Assembly: GCF_000709345.1 (NCBI RefSeq)
Contig: NZ_KL448323.1
Span: forward strand, 2,043,830-2,107,829
Length of the DNA stretch: 64,000 nt
DNA from: Polaromonas glacialis
GTDB taxonomy: Bacteria; Pseudomonadota; Gammaproteobacteria; Burkholderiales; Burkholderiaceae_C
Direction of reading: 5' to 3'
The notes beneath the pieces were generated by a model. That model made no database searches. It was not told where the DNA came from and was given only the letters and a program-made list of their open reading frames with translations. The number at the start of each line of letters is the position of its first letter. Position 1 is the first letter of the stretch. A program made the position numbers and the translations under genes. Of the stretch, positions 21,131 to 30,971 are shown in pieces.

Positions 21131-21496
21131 TCAAAACACCAAGGGCTTGAGGTTGTAGGCTGCATGCCAATAGACGACCCCGTCACGCTCGGAAAGCATG
21201 ATCTTGACCAGCCCTCCGCGACATGGACCGCCGGCGCACTCCCCGGTATCGGGTCGGTAGGCCGCGCCGTGGCTGGCGCACAGCAGCCACTGGCCGCTGT
21301 CGTCAAACACCCGGCCCGGCTGCCAGTCCAGTTCCATCGCCACATGCGTGCAGCGGTTCAGGTAGGCCTGCGGCATACCCTCGAAACGCACGGCGAAGGC
21401 GCGGCAGGTCTGGCCGGCATAGACCACGTCGAACGCAACGGCCAGGCCGCCGTCTGCCAGCTCGCGGCTTTTGCAAAGCGGCAGCAACGCGTCCAT
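21131..21496 (-). CDS. Rieske [2Fe-2S] domain protein
   Basis: About 121 residues, a stand-alone Rieske ferredoxin-like protein. The cluster ligands are in NRCTHV (C-x-H) and LLCASHG (C-x-x-H), with the C-terminal YRPDTGEC segment. ATG 21496 is preferred over an upstream GTG/ATG at 21532 because the latter overlaps the phosphatase gene. Between gph and sppA; the electron partner is unknown. Confidence 0.88.
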   Translation of the reverse strand: MDALLPLCKSRELADGGLAVAFDVVYAGQTCRAFAVRFEGMPQAYLNRCTHVAMELDWQPGRVFDDSGQWLLCASHGAAYRPDTGECAGGPCRGGLVKIMLSERDGVVYWHAAYNLKPLVF

Positions 21497-21510
21497 GAGC
21501 TCAGGCCGCC

Positions 21511-22170
21511 TCAGCCGTTGGCCAGCAGCCACTGGTGCAGGTCCTGCACGGAATGCGCGACATGCAGTGGATTCAAAACGGTGAAGGTGGCCGGTTCATG
21601 CGCGCCGTAGCTCACGCCAACGCTGGCGCAGCCGGCGTTCAGCGCCATCTGCAGGTCGTGCGTGGTGTCGCCAATCATTAATATCCTGCTGGCCGGCAGG
21701 TCGAACTGCGCCATCAGCTCCTGCAGCATCAGCGGGTCGGGCTTGCCGGCCGTCTCGTCGGCGGTCCGCGAACCGTCAAAAACGCCCCTGAGTTCAACGC
21801 TTTTCAGCGCATCGTCAAGCCCGCGCCGTGACTTGCCGGTCGCCACCGCCAGCAAATGGCCACGCGCCTTGAGCGCGTCAAGCAGCGGCAAGACACCGTC
21901 AAACAGACTCAGGTCATTGAAATGGGTGGCGTAATGGTGGCGGTAGCGCGCGCCGAGTTCCGGGTATTTCTCGGGCGGCACATCGGGCGCGGCATGGGCC
22001 AGCGCCTGCATCAAGCCCAGGCCGATGACATAGGCGGCGGCTTGCTGGGTCGGCTGCCTGCCGCCCACATCGCAAACGGCGGCCTGGATGCAGCGCACGA
22101 TGATCTGGGTGGAGTCGAACAGTGTGCCGTCCCAGTCGAAGGCAATCAGGTCAAAATTTCGAGTGTGCAT
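21511..22170 (-). CDS. gph: HAD-IA hydrolase, phosphoglycolate phosphatase-like
   Basis: 219-residue haloacid dehalogenase phosphatase. Motif I is FDWDGTLFDS (nucleophile D12, acid D14), motif II ATGKSRRGL, and motif III GDTTHDLQMALNAG. The four-helix cap makes it the subclass IA type that includes Gph. Substrate not certain. In many Burkholderiales this gene follows rluC, as here. Confidence 0.88.
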   Translation of the reverse strand: MHTRNFDLIAFDWDGTLFDSTQIIVRCIQAAVCDVGGRQPTQQAAAYVIGLGLMQALAHAAPDVPPEKYPELGARYRHHYATHFNDLSLFDGVLPLLDALKARGHLLAVATGKSRRGLDDALKSVELRGVFDGSRTADETAGKPDPLMLQELMAQFDLPASRILMIGDTTHDLQMALNAGCASVGVSYGAHEPATFTVLNPLHVAHSVQDLHQWLLANG

Positions 22171-22224
22171 GGTCTGGATTGTCGCTGCGCGGCATGACCG
22201 GTGTGTGGCCTGCCCCGCAACTTC

Positions 22225-23421
22225 TCAGGAATTGCCGGTTTCAGCGGAAGGCTCGGCGGTACGCAAGGGCATGAACTGCTGCAGTTCGGCCGGCAAGGCC
22301 GCGTGCAGCTGGACCGCCTTGCGGGTCTTGGGGTGGTTGAACTTCAGGCTCCAGGCGTGCAGGAACATGCGCTTCAGCGAAGGCGAACTGGCGCTGCTTT
22401 TCTGCAGCGCCTTGTTCAGCTCGAAATCGCCGTACTTGTCGTCGCCGGCAATCGGATGCCCTTCGCCGGCCAGGTGGACACGGATCTGGTGCGTGCGCCC
22501 GGTCTTGATGGTGACTTCGAGCAGGCTGAACGGGATGCCGGGCGCCAGCGGATTGGCAGCAATTTCGGCCTTCACCTTGACCAGCGTGACGGAGCGCATG
22601 GCGTCGGGATGGTCGTTGGCGACGATTTTCACGCGCCGCTCGCCATTGGGCAGCAGGTACTTGTGCAGCGCCTTGTCAATCACGCGCAGCCTGGCGGGCC
22701 AGTTGCCGCTGACCAGCGCCAGGTAAACCTTGTCGGTCTCGCGCTCGCGGAACTGCTCCTGCAGCAGCTTTAACGCCATACGGCGCTTGGCGATCAGCAA
22801 GATGCCGCTGGTTTCGCGATCCAGCCGGTGCACCAGTTCCAGAAAATCAGCCTCGGGCCGGGCCATGCGCAGTTGCTCGATGATGCCAAAGCTCACGCCG
22901 CTGCCGCCATGCACGGCCACGCCGGCCGGCTTGTCGATGGCCAGCAGGAAGTCGTCCTCGAACAGGATCGGAAATTCGGCGGCAGGCGCGTAGCCGCCGA
23001 CGGTGGAGCTGGCGCCGTGGCGCGCCACCTCTAGCATCACGCTTTGCATGGCCTGTGCTTTTTGCTCGGCGCGCTCGGAAGTTCGCACCGGCGGCAATCG
23101 CACGATGTCGCCGGCTTCCACGCGGGTGTCGGCATGCGCCCTGCCCTTGTTGACCCGTACTTCGCCGCTGCGGATGATGCGGTAAACATGGGTCTTGGGA
23201 ACGCCCTTAAGCTGGCGGATCAGGAAATTGTCGAGCCGCTGGCCGGCGTAGTCCTCATCAACCGTGACCAGGGTTGCTTGCGGCACGGTGGCGGCTGATT
23301 CAGGGTTTGCGGGTACTGGCGGCGTGTGGATCACAGGCGGAGCAGTTGCAGGAATGGGGCGAAATGGCGCTTTTGCCGGGCGTTTTGCCTTGCCGGAAGC
23401 TGCCCCTATAATGTGTTTCAC
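22225..23421 (-). CDS. rluC: 23S rRNA pseudouridine synthase RluC
   Basis: Makes pseudouridines at 955, 2504 and 2580 of 23S rRNA in E. coli. 398 residues: S4 RNA-binding domain (about 60-110), catalytic domain with VHRLDRETSGILLIAK, catalytic D201. The first ~45 residues are Ala/Pro-rich and not part of the family core. The first codons overlap a strong promoter reading the other way (23385-23412), so the real start may lie further in. Next to rne, as in E. coli. Confidence 0.93.
   Translation of the reverse strand: MKHIIGAASGKAKRPAKAPFRPIPATAPPVIHTPPVPANPESAATVPQATLVTVDEDYAGQRLDNFLIRQLKGVPKTHVYRIIRSGEVRVNKGRAHADTRVEAGDIVRLPPVRTSERAEQKAQAMQSVMLEVARHGASSTVGGYAPAAEFPILFEDDFLLAIDKPAGVAVHGGSGVSFGIIEQLRMARPEADFLELVHRLDRETSGILLIAKRRMALKLLQEQFRERETDKVYLALVSGNWPARLRVIDKALHKYLLPNGERRVKIVANDHPDAMRSVTLVKVKAEIAANPLAPGIPFSLLEVTIKTGRTHQIRVHLAGEGHPIAGDDKYGDFELNKALQKSSASSPSLKRMFLHAWSLKFNHPKTRKAVQLHAALPAELQQFMPLRTAEPSAETGNS
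23385..23412 (+). promoter_or_regulatory. predicted sigma-70 promoter for rne
   Basis: TTGCCT at 23385-23390, 16-base spacer, perfect TATAAT at 23407-23412. It faces rne and would give a leader of about 600 nt. Confidence 0.7.
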
Positions 23422-23784
23422 TAGCGATACGCTGTAAGTAGTTGATTTGTCTGGAGTTTAGTCCACACCAATCCAAAGCCCCTGAAAAGGTCTGCAAACA
23501 GCCTCGCTGGAAGGTCGATGCCACTGGTGGCGGTGGCCCACAAGCGACGCGTGCCAGGCACCTCGCGACACGGGAACCGCCATGCAGACGAGTCGACGCT
23601 TTGCGAATAAAACCACGGAATACCAAGGGGTGCAGCGTCAGGTCACGAACCCGGGGCTGCATCCGGATCCAGCTGAGATCAAGTCTTTTAACGGGTCACC
23701 CTCTGATGACAACACGGGTCAGTCTGATTTTTAGTTGCCTGCGGCGCCTCCTGGCCCTGCTTTATGGCATAAATCAGCCTGTAA

Positions 23785-23824
23785 CCCTTGCACAGCGGGC
23801 GCAAGCAGCTACTAATCTTGTAGC
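23785..23824 (-). repeat. dispersed two-hairpin repeat, copy in rne leader
   Basis: On the minus strand it starts GCTACAAGATTAGTAGCTGC and continues TTGCGCCC. Both hairpins are present, the first as GCTAC..GTAGC. Confidence 0.7.
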
Positions 23825-23880
23825 ATATCCCGTCAGATACCTGCTCACTCCATCCACGCGCCTACGCCCAGACTGACACG

Positions 23881-23903
23881 GGCCGACCGAAAACCGGTCG
23901 GCC
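23881..23903 (+). other. stem-loop in rne leader
   Basis: Perfect 9-bp stem GGCCGACCG / CGGTCGGCC with loop AAAAC, 112 bases before the rne start. A TGTTT stretch follows, too weak for a sure terminator. A regulatory hairpin in the rne leader is the likely reading. Confidence 0.65.
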
Positions 23904-24015
23904 TGTTTGCTGTCAAAAGCTCTCCGGCAATTCCCCACGTTCGCATTGCGTTGCTTCCCTGGCATCGTTCAGCCATTTTTTGGGCTTTTAGAGCGAAGAA
24001 CAGTTAGGAACATTC

Positions 24016-27000
24016 ATGAAACGCATGCTGGTCAATGCCACCCAGGCCGAAGAACGCCGCCTGGCCATCGTCGATGGACAAAAACTCCTCGACTACGAAA
24101 TTGAAATCGAAGGGCGCGAACAGCGCAAGGGCAACATCTACAAAGCCGTCGTCACCCGCGTCGAGCCTTCGCTCGAAGCCTGTTTCGTCGATTACGGCGA
24201 GGACCGCCACGGCTTTTTGCCGTTCAAGGAAATCTCCAAACAGTATTTCACGCAGGGCGTGTCGGTCAGCCAGGCGCGCATCAGCGATGTGATCCGCGAA
24301 GGCCAGGAACTGCTGGTCCAGGTCGAAAAGGAAGAGCGTGGCAACAAGGGCGCGGCGCTGACGACATTTGTCTCGCTGGCTGGCCGCTACGTGGTGCTGA
24401 TGCCGAACAACCCACGCGGCGGCGGCGTGTCGCGCCGCATTGAAGGCGAGGACCGTGCCGAGTTGAAGGAGGCGATGGACAAGCTGGAATACCCGGCCGG
24501 CGCCAGCATCATCGCCCGCACCGCCGGCATCGGCCGCAGCGCGCCCGAACTGCAGTGGGACCTGAACTACCTGCTCAAGCTGTGGACCGCGATTGACGGC
24601 GCCGGCAAGGGCGGTAAGGGCGCGTTCCTGATCTACCAGGAATCGAGCCTGGTCATTCGCGCCATCCGCGACTATTTCAACAGCGACATCGGCGACATCT
24701 TGTTCGACACCGACGACGTCTATGAACAAGCACGCCAGTTCATGGCGCATGTGATGCCCGAGCACGAGCACCGCGTCAAGCGCTACCGCGACGACGCGCC
24801 GCTGTTCTCGCGCTTCCAGATCGAGCACCAGATCGAGTCTGCCTATGCCCGCACGGTGCAGCTGCCATCGGGCGGCGCCATCGTCATCGACCACACCGAA
24901 GCGCTGGTGTCGGTGGACGTGAACTCGGCGCGCGCCATCAAGGGCGGCGACATCGAGGAAACCGCGACCCGCACCAACCTGGAAGCCGCCGACGAAGTGG
25001 CGCGCCAGATGCGCCTACGCGACCTGGGCGGCCTGATCGTCATCGACTTCATCGACATGGAAGAGTCGCGCAACCGCCGCGATGTCGAAAACCGCCTGCG
25101 CGATGCGCTGCGCCAGGACCGTGCCCGCGTGCAGTTCGGCACGATCAGCAAGTTTGGCCTGATGGAAATGAGCCGTCAGCGCCTGCGCCCGGCGCTGAGC
25201 GAAGGCGCGTCGATCCCGTGCCCGCGCTGCGGCGGCTCCGGCCATATCCGCGACACCGAAAGCTCGGCGCTGCAGATTTTGCGCATCATCCAGGAGGAAT
25301 CCTTGAAAGACAGCACGGCCTCGGTGCTGTGCCAGGTGCCGGTCGATGTGGCGTCTTTCCTGCTGAACGAAAAGCGCTCGGAAATCAGCAAGATCGAGAT
25401 GAAGCAGCGCATCAACGTGCTGCTGGTGCCCAACAAGACGCTGGAAACGCCGAACTACAAGCTCGAACGCCTCAAGCACGACGACCCGCGCCTGGACAAC
25501 ATCGAAGCCAGCTACAAGATGGCCGACGAGGCCGATGACGCCACCACCGTGACGCGCCGCAGCCAGGAAAAGCACAACAAGCAGGAACCGATCATCAAGG
25601 GTGTGCTGCCCGATGCACCGGCCCCGATGGCCCAGCCGAAACCGGTGGCCGTTGCCCCGGTGGCTGCCAAGGCGCCGCCTGCGCCGCCGGTTCACGTTCC
25701 TGCGCCAGCAGCGCCAGCCGAAAAAGGCCTGTTCGGCTGGATCAAGAACCTGTTCGGCATGGCCGAAACACCCGAACCGGCGCCTATGGCCGCGCCCGTC
25801 CTCCGGGAAGTGAAAAAGGATGCGCCGCAAGCCGATGCGCCGCGCGAAGGCCGGCCTGGCGAAGCACGCGGTGAACAGCGCCCCGAGCGCGGCGCCCGCA
25901 CGGAGCGCGGCGGACGCGGTGATGGCAGCCGTGGCGATGGACGCCGCAGTGGCGGCCGCGGACGCCCCGAAGGCGCAGCGCCGGAAGGCCGCGCCGAAGC
26001 ACGTCCGGACGGCCGTGGCGGCGAGCAGCGCCGTGAACGCAACCCTGAAGGCCGCGCCGAAGGCGGCCGTCCCGAGCGTCAGGAACGCCAGGAGCGTCCA
26101 GCCGGTGAAAGCCGTGGAGAAAACCGCAACGAAGTCCGGAGCGAGAGCGAATTCCAGCCGCGCAATGAAGCGCAGGGCCAAGCCCGCGAAGGCCGTGGCG
26201 GCGAGCGCGGCCGCACGCGTGAAGGCCGTGCCGAGCGACCAGAGCGCAGTGACCGGCCTGAACGCGGCGAGCGCATCCCGCGCGATGCTGTCGAGCAGGA
26301 CCTGGCACTGGCCAATCAGGCGGCCATGGCTGCCGCCATGGGTGGCGAAGCACCCGCACCGCGCCAGCAACGGCCAGTGGAAGAAACCGGCCAGGGCGGC
26401 GAGCACCGTCAGGCCGGCGGACGCGATGAAGTCCGCAACGAAGTTCGCGCCGAAGCCGGCAGCGAGCAGCCACCGGTCGAAGGCCGTCGTGAGCGCAGCG
26501 AAAGGGGCGGCGAACGCTCCGGCCGCCGCAACGAGCGCCGGCCAGAGCGCAGCGACAGCGCCGCCGCACCGGTCGCCGTTGCGCAGGCTGACAGCTTCGA
26601 CGCCGCGCATCCGGCAGTCGTGTCAGGCCTGGACGAGGCAGGCAACGCAGTGGCACCGGTGTCTTCGACCGACGTTCAGCCGCGCCCTGAAGGCCAGGAA
26701 GAAGGCCAGGAGCGCCAGCCACGCCGCAGCCGCGACCGCTATGGCCGCGAACGCCGCGAGCGTGGTGATCGCGGCGAGCCGGCCGCGCAAGGACCGGCAG
26801 TGCAAGGCGAGGAAACCATGGCCAAGGCCAGCGTTTTTGAGCCAAATCAGCCTTTTCCGCAGGATGGACAAGCGTCTGTAGCTCCTGAATTGGTAGCACC
26901 TGAAGCCCTTGCGATGGCAGCGATTGCGGAAGCGCCTGTCGCAAGTCCGGCGCCAGTGCCTCCGGCTGTTCCGATTCCTGTCGCGGCACCGGTGCGCATG

Positions 27001-27300
27001 CCCGTAGCGCCAGCTGCAGCACCGCAAGCCAAGGCCGCTGGCCTGCCCAAGGTTCAGGCCTACGACCTGCCTTTGCAGGACCTGGTCCAGGTGGCCGAGG
27101 GTTCGGGCCTGCAGTGGGTGAACTCCGACGCCGCCAAGATCGCCGAAGCGCAGACCGCCATCGCTGCCGAAATCAAGCCGATCACGGTACGGCGCGAGCG
27201 CCCTGCCCCGGTGGTGGTGGAAGAAGCCCCGCTGGTGCTGGTCGAGACCAAGCGCGATTTGGCCAGCATGCCCCTGCCGTTCGAGAAATCGGCCGACTGA
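24016..27300 (+). CDS. rne: ribonuclease E
   Basis: Essential endonuclease and scaffold of the RNA degradosome. 1094 residues. The S1 domain spans about 35-125, the 5' sensor follows, and the DNase I-like catalytic site has D301 (SVDVNS) and D344 (VIDFID). The Zn-link CPRCGGSG has C402 and C405, the tetramer bridge. Residues ~600-950 form a low-complexity, Arg/Glu/Gly-rich region (many GRGGERG-type stretches), typical of the disordered scaffold half. The C-terminal ~100 residues contain a conserved block ([20 protein letters not shown]) seen in betaproteobacterial RNase E. AGGAAC precedes the ATG. A strong terminator follows. Confidence 0.97.
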   Translation: MKRMLVNATQAEERRLAIVDGQKLLDYEIEIEGREQRKGNIYKAVVTRVEPSLEACFVDYGEDRHGFLPFKEISKQYFTQGVSVSQARISDVIREGQELLVQVEKEERGNKGAALTTFVSLAGRYVVLMPNNPRGGGVSRRIEGEDRAELKEAMDKLEYPAGASIIARTAGIGRSAPELQWDLNYLLKLWTAIDGAGKGGKGAFLIYQESSLVIRAIRDYFNSDIGDILFDTDDVYEQARQFMAHVMPEHEHRVKRYRDDAPLFSRFQIEHQIESAYARTVQLPSGGAIVIDHTEALVSVDVNSARAIKGGDIEETATRTNLEAADEVARQMRLRDLGGLIVIDFIDMEESRNRRDVENRLRDALRQDRARVQFGTISKFGLMEMSRQRLRPALSEGASIPCPRCGGSGHIRDTESSALQILRIIQEESLKDSTASVLCQVPVDVASFLLNEKRSEISKIEMKQRINVLLVPNKTLETPNYKLERLKHDDPRLDNIEASYKMADEADDATTVTRRSQEKHNKQEPIIKGVLPDAPAPMAQPKPVAVAPVAAKAPPAPPVHVPAPAAPAEKGLFGWIKNLFGMAETPEPAPMAAPVLREVKKDAPQADAPREGRPGEARGEQRPERGARTERGGRGDGSRGDGRRSGGRGRPEGAAPEGRAEARPDGRGGEQRRERNPEGRAEGGRPERQERQERPAGESRGENRNEVRSESEFQPRNEAQGQAREGRGGERGRTREGRAERPERSDRPERGERIPRDAVEQDLALANQAAMAAAMGGEAPAPRQQRPVEETGQGGEHRQAGGRDEVRNEVRAEAGSEQPPVEGRRERSERGGERSGRRNERRPERSDSAAAPVAVAQADSFDAAHPAVVSGLDEAGNAVAPVSSTDVQPRPEGQEEGQERQPRRSRDRYGRERRERGDRGEPAAQGPAVQGEETMAKASVFEPNQPFPQDGQASVAPELVAPEALAMAAIAEAPVASPAPVPPAVPIPVAAPVRMPVAPAAAPQAKAAGLPKVQAYDLPLQDLVQVAEGSGLQWVNSDAAKIAEAQTAIAAEIKPITVRRERPAPVVVEEAPLVLVETKRDLASMPLPFEKSAD

Positions 27301-27608
27301 CCTGACCGGCCCGGCAGCCTGAGTCCCTGAAACGGGACTTCAGGCGCAGCCCAGGCACCAAGGCCGCATCCCTCGCACGGGATGCGGCCTTTTTTTGTCT
27401 GCTGGATGCTGACGGATTCAGCTGCATGGCCCGATCACAGGGCGGTCGTGGGGTGCGTGTTGGGGCGCCGTGCCTGCCTTTCGGCAGGGACTTGCCTGGA
27501 TGGCGAGGGGCTAGCCCCAAGGGAGCGGGCTTGCCTGCGTTAAAGCGCGATGCGCGGTAGCAGCCAGCACGCATCAACCTGCATGCGGTGCGAGAGTAGA
27601 GGGGCCGG
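27301..27608. other. intergenic region between convergent rne and hemY
   Basis: About 308 bases with the rne terminator, and small hairpins (AGTCCC/GGGACT near 27330 and CCTGCC/GGCAGG near 27476-27490). No gene is visible. Confidence 0.6.
27362..27397 (+). terminator. rho-independent terminator of rne
   Basis: 11-bp perfect stem GGCCGCATCCC / GGGATGCGGCC (27362-27372 with 27379-27389), 6-nt loop and a run of eight T residues. Confidence 0.95.
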
Positions 27609-28898
27609 TCAGGGCTGCGCGGCGCGCTTGTAGGCCTCGGTGGCGGCGGCATCGTCCTCGCGCTGCTCGGCCAGCATCGCCAGGGCGCGCCAGGCGTTGC
27701 GGTGCAGCAGCCGGTCCTGCAGTGCCGGCGCGGCCTGGCTCAGGAGCTGGCGCGCCTTGCCCCAGAGTTGCCGGCTCAGGCAGGCCATGCCGGCCAGATA
27801 CAGCAAATTGGCATCGCGCGGCCGGCTCACCTGGGCCGCCTCGATGCGCGCCAGCCATTCGCCATCGAGCGTGTCCATGCCGGCTTCCAGCACCGTGATG
27901 AGCTTGATGCGCAGCTTGTCACCCAGTTCGGAGCGGGGCTCCAGCATGCGCTCCCACACCGGCAGGAGCCAGGAACGGGCCAGCGCCGCATCGCCATGAA
28001 GGCTCATCAGCCGGGCGGCCGCGTGTACGCACAGCTCGGGCATGGCGCGCTCGCTGTCGTCCAGCAACGCCCAGGCCTGCTGCAACTGCACCGGGTCATG
28101 GGCATCGTCGAGCAATTCGAGCGCCAGGCCGCGCAGGATGCTCTGCGCTGCGGCGGGCGAGAACGCACGGTGCTTGGCCAGCAGGCGCGCGGTTTCCAGC
28201 GCCTGCAGGGTCTGCCGTCCGTAGCGGGCGGCGCGCAGCTTCATGCGCAGGGCCAGCGTGCGGCGCGACGCGCCCTGCGGCAACTGGCCGAGCCAGTCGA
28301 GGGCGGCGCCGGCGTCATGGTCTTCGAGCGACCAGCGGGCGGCGCGAAACAGCACGCCTTCGCGCACTTCCTGGGCATGGCGGGCGGACGAATTCTGCAG
28401 CGCCAGCGCCAGGTGCTGGTTGCGCAGCGCCTTGTTTTGCAGCGCCTGCGCGCTTTCGGCCACCAGCAGGTGGGACAGCGAGCGCAGCTGGCTGGCCAGG
28501 GTGTCGCTGTGGCCGCTGGGATGGCCGGTCGTTTCAGTGGTCACGCCCAGGCTTTTTTCCTGGGCCAGCGCATTCTGGGCCGATTTGGCCGAGCGGATGA
28601 AGCGCCCGGCCATGAGGTGGGCCAGCGCATCCATGAGTGCGCCGTACATGGCGCGCTCTTTTTGCTGCGCACGCCAGCGCCGCGCCTCGACCGGCAGGGA
28701 AAACAGCGCCGTCAGCGCGCGCGAAGCCAGGTACAGCAGCATGAACAGCCCGACCAGCAGCAGCACCGTCAGGTTGAAGGAAACATCGACCCGGTGCGGC
28801 GGCCAGAAAACCGTGACGACCGCCTGGTTGTTGCCGGCAAACAGGGCAACCGCGACGGCGATGCCGAACAGGGCGATGAACCAGAGAGCGGCGCGCAT
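27609..28898 (-). CDS. hemY: HemY-like TPR protein of the heme operon
   Basis: 429 residues. Two N-terminal membrane helices (about 5-22 and 43-62) are followed by a long helical TPR-like domain. The N-terminal part (FAGNNQAVVTVFWPPHRVDVS) matches the HemY_N family, found as the last gene of hemCDXY operons in Proteobacteria. This is the gammaproteobacterial-type HemY, not a protoporphyrinogen oxidase; its biochemical role is not settled. Lies 36 bases after hemX. Confidence 0.9.
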   Translation of the reverse strand: MRAALWFIALFGIAVAVALFAGNNQAVVTVFWPPHRVDVSFNLTVLLLVGLFMLLYLASRALTALFSLPVEARRWRAQQKERAMYGALMDALAHLMAGRFIRSAKSAQNALAQEKSLGVTTETTGHPSGHSDTLASQLRSLSHLLVAESAQALQNKALRNQHLALALQNSSARHAQEVREGVLFRAARWSLEDHDAGAALDWLGQLPQGASRRTLALRMKLRAARYGRQTLQALETARLLAKHRAFSPAAAQSILRGLALELLDDAHDPVQLQQAWALLDDSERAMPELCVHAAARLMSLHGDAALARSWLLPVWERMLEPRSELGDKLRIKLITVLEAGMDTLDGEWLARIEAAQVSRPRDANLLYLAGMACLSRQLWGKARQLLSQAAPALQDRLLHRNAWRALAMLAEQREDDAAATEAYKRAAQP

Positions 28899-28934
28899 GG
28901 TGTGGTGTGACCTGCCTGTGTCCAGCGCTGGCGC

Positions 28935-30092
28935 TCAACGGCCTGCGGCGGCGGTGGCCAGCGCGGCCAGGGTTTCGTCGAGCCGGGGCAGGTCGGTGTT
29001 CTTGAGCTGCCCCTGCACCTGGACCAGCAGCTGGCGGGCGGCCTGGGTCTTGCGCGCTGCGGGGTCAAAGTATTTGCCCAGCCAGTTACCGGCATTGATC
29101 AGGTCGGCGCGCGCTGCGTCGGTCTGGCGCGACAGCAGCGCCAGGCGCGCGTTGAGCAGCCGCAGCTTGAGGTTTTCGCGCAGGAAAAAGGCCTGCTCGG
29201 GCGCCAGCAGGGCCGCTTCGGGCTGGTCGATGCGGCTGACCCGCAGCAGCTGGCTGGCTTCCTGCCACACACTGCCCGCGAGACGGCCCGACCAGGCGCG
29301 CAGCGCCAGCGTGTCAACGCCCGGCAGCCAGGACTTCTTGCCGGCGTCCGGGGCATCGGCCTGGGGCTCGGCCGCCACGGCATCGACCGGACGCGGGATG
29401 TTGTTGCTCGCCACTTCATTGACGACCGGCAGTTCATCGACCAGGCGGGCCAGCTCGTCGAGCTTGAGCATCAGCGCCGGGACGTCGGCAATGCTGGCGT
29501 TCCTGACGCGCTCGATGTCGCGGGTGACGGCGCGCTGAACCGGGTTCAGGCGCGGCTGCGCAGCGCGCGCCAGCCGGGTTTCGGCCGATTTCAGCGCGGC
29601 CAGCAGGGGCTCGGCGCTGCCGGTCAGCAAGGCGCGCTGCTGGGCCAGCCGCAGGTCGGACTCGACATCGACGACCAGGTTTTCGTCGCGCGAGCGCGAC
29701 AGGCTCTGCATCAGTTCTTCGAGCTGGGTGCGCTGCAGGCTGACTTCGCCCAGGCGGGTTTCCAGCAGCGCCAGCCGCACCGACTGCTCTTTGGTGCTGT
29801 CCTGCGCGTCCTGCGCCAAGGTGCGCGCCTCGACGGACTGCGCGCTGGTGTCCGTCGTGCGCCGCGCGAGTTCTTCCTGGATGGAACCGAGCTTTTGCCA
29901 CAGCGCCGCGCTTCCCAGCAGGCCGGCGACTGCCAGCGCCGCCACGGCCAGCGCCCAGCTGCGCGGCACCAGCCACGCTTCCAGCGGGGCGGCGGGCGCC
30001 ACGGCGCTGGAAGGCATGCCACGGTCCGGCACCGGCTCGCCGGGCGGCGGCGGGTAGCTCAACGGGGGCAAGGCTGGGGGACTGTCGCTCAT
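28935..30092 (-). CDS. hemX: HemX, heme operon membrane protein
   Basis: 385 residues from ATG 30092, which overlaps the hemD stop (ATGA). A Pro-rich cytoplasmic N-terminus, one membrane helix (SWALAVAALAVAGLLGSAAL, about 45-64), then a coiled-coil region with many Glu/Arg (IQEELARRTTD onward) and a helical C-terminal domain. This is the HemX family (once called uroporphyrinogen-III methylase) and has no methylase motifs. The frame stays open upstream across hemD but that part is a shadow. Confidence 0.88.
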   Translation of the reverse strand: MSDSPPALPPLSYPPPPGEPVPDRGMPSSAVAPAAPLEAWLVPRSWALAVAALAVAGLLGSAALWQKLGSIQEELARRTTDTSAQSVEARTLAQDAQDSTKEQSVRLALLETRLGEVSLQRTQLEELMQSLSRSRDENLVVDVESDLRLAQQRALLTGSAEPLLAALKSAETRLARAAQPRLNPVQRAVTRDIERVRNASIADVPALMLKLDELARLVDELPVVNEVASNNIPRPVDAVAAEPQADAPDAGKKSWLPGVDTLALRAWSGRLAGSVWQEASQLLRVSRIDQPEAALLAPEQAFFLRENLKLRLLNARLALLSRQTDAARADLINAGNWLGKYFDPAARKTQAARQLLVQVQGQLKNTDLPRLDETLAALATAAAGR

Positions 30093-30952
30093 GGATGCTG
30101 CAATTCTATCGAGCCAAGCGTCTGCCGGATGTCCTGGAGCGCCGGGCGTGACTCCACAACAACACCCCAGCCGGCGGCGCGCACGGCCTGGGCGATGCGC
30201 GGGTGGGTGGCGACGGCGCGGGCGTGGCGCCAGTCCACGCCCTGCAGGCCCCCCAGCCCGACCAGATGGGCCACGGCTTCGGAACTGCTGAACAGCCAGA
30301 CCGAGCCATCGGCGCTGGCCTGCCGGGCGCGCGCGACCTGCGCGTCGGTCAGCAGCGGCGCGCGGCGCTGGTAGACGCCGACAAAATCGACGCTGGCGCC
30401 GGCACCCTGCCACTGGCGAACAATCCAGTCGCGCCCGGAACTGGCGCCTTCAGCGCCGGCGCTCTGGCCGCGAACCACCAGCACCCTGCAGCCCTGCCAG
30501 TCACGCGCCCCGATGGTCTGCCACAGCGCCTCGGAATCAAACTGGCGGGCATCGGCCGCCGGCGCGTCGATTTGCGCGGCGGGAACGCCGGCGGCCCGCA
30601 GCGCAGCCACGGTGCCGGGGCCGGGCGCCATGAAGCGCAGGCGTGGCGGAATTCCTGAAAAACTGCCATCTGCTACGTTATTCATAGCTGCTTGCGCCCG
30701 TGCATCCTGCGCAAAAGGCCTTTTTTTCTTGAAAAAGTGCGCGACCGCATGGCCGCTGACGAACAGGCAGGCGGCATAGCCGTCCAGCGCCTGCCAGGCA
30801 TGGCTGAGCGCCTGCGCGTCGGCGGCGGCTGAAAGGGGTGCGATGTCGATCAGCGCGAAGGCCTCTGCGGGAATGCCGGCTTGCGCCAGCTGCCGCGCCC
30901 ATCGCCCGGCATCGGGTTCGGGCCGGGTCACGATGGCGCGGGCAGTCGTCAT
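30089..30952 (-). CDS. hemD: uroporphyrinogen-III synthase
   Basis: Closes and inverts ring D of hydroxymethylbilane. From ATG 30952 it is 287 residues, slightly longer than usual (~250). The start TTARAIVTRPEPDAGRWARQL and the second-domain motifs (LVVRGQSA, VYQRRAP, WLFSSSEAVAHL) identify the family. The extra length is partly a segment (about residues 80-98) encoded by a dispersed repeat copy and reading AMNNVA at 89-94. Between hemC and hemX. Confidence 0.9.
   Translation of the reverse strand: MTTARAIVTRPEPDAGRWARQLAQAGIPAEAFALIDIAPLSAAADAQALSHAWQALDGYAACLFVSGHAVAHFFKKKRPFAQDARAQAAMNNVADGSFSGIPPRLRFMAPGPGTVAALRAAGVPAAQIDAPAADARQFDSEALWQTIGARDWQGCRVLVVRGQSAGAEGASSGRDWIVRQWQGAGASVDFVGVYQRRAPLLTDAQVARARQASADGSVWLFSSSEAVAHLVGLGGLQGVDWRHARAVATHPRIAQAVRAAGWGVVVESRPALQDIRQTLGSIELQHP
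30672..30720 (+). repeat. dispersed two-hairpin repeat, copy inside hemD
   Basis: Starts GCTACGTTATTCATAGCT and continues GCTTGCGCCCGTGCATCC, then TGCGCAAAAGG. Hairpin A is GCTA..TAGC, hairpin B is TTGCGC..GCGCAA. The most complete copy; it shares its first 18 bases with the copy in rseB. Confidence 0.8.
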
Positions 30953-30971
30953 GTCGTCACGCCGGAACGGC

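Larger units (their letters stand above)
23413..24015 (+). other. long rne leader region
   Basis: About 600 bases between rluC and rne with no convincing gene. It contains a repeat copy (23785-23824) and a 9-bp hairpin (23881-23903). In E. coli the rne 5' leader is also long and allows RNase E to cleave its own message; a similar autoregulatory role is inferred here. Confidence 0.55.

Noticed and set aside
23442..23876. A 144-codon open frame in the rne leader
   Set aside because: Arg/Cys-rich, no domain, no ribosome site, and it contains the repeat copy; more likely noncoding leader.
25015..26610. A 531-codon open frame antisense to rne
   Set aside because: Alanine/arginine-rich shadow of the low-complexity half of RNase E.
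25820..26880. Arg/Gly/Glu repeats in rne as a tandem DNA repeat
   Set aside because: The periodicity is loose and amino-acid driven, typical of RNase E scaffold regions, with no exact DNA unit.
26868..26915. Possible extra repeat copy inside rne (GTAGCTCCTGAATTGGTAGC on the plus strand)
   Set aside because: Only the first hairpin pattern is partly kept and the second is missing; it may be chance in a low-complexity region.
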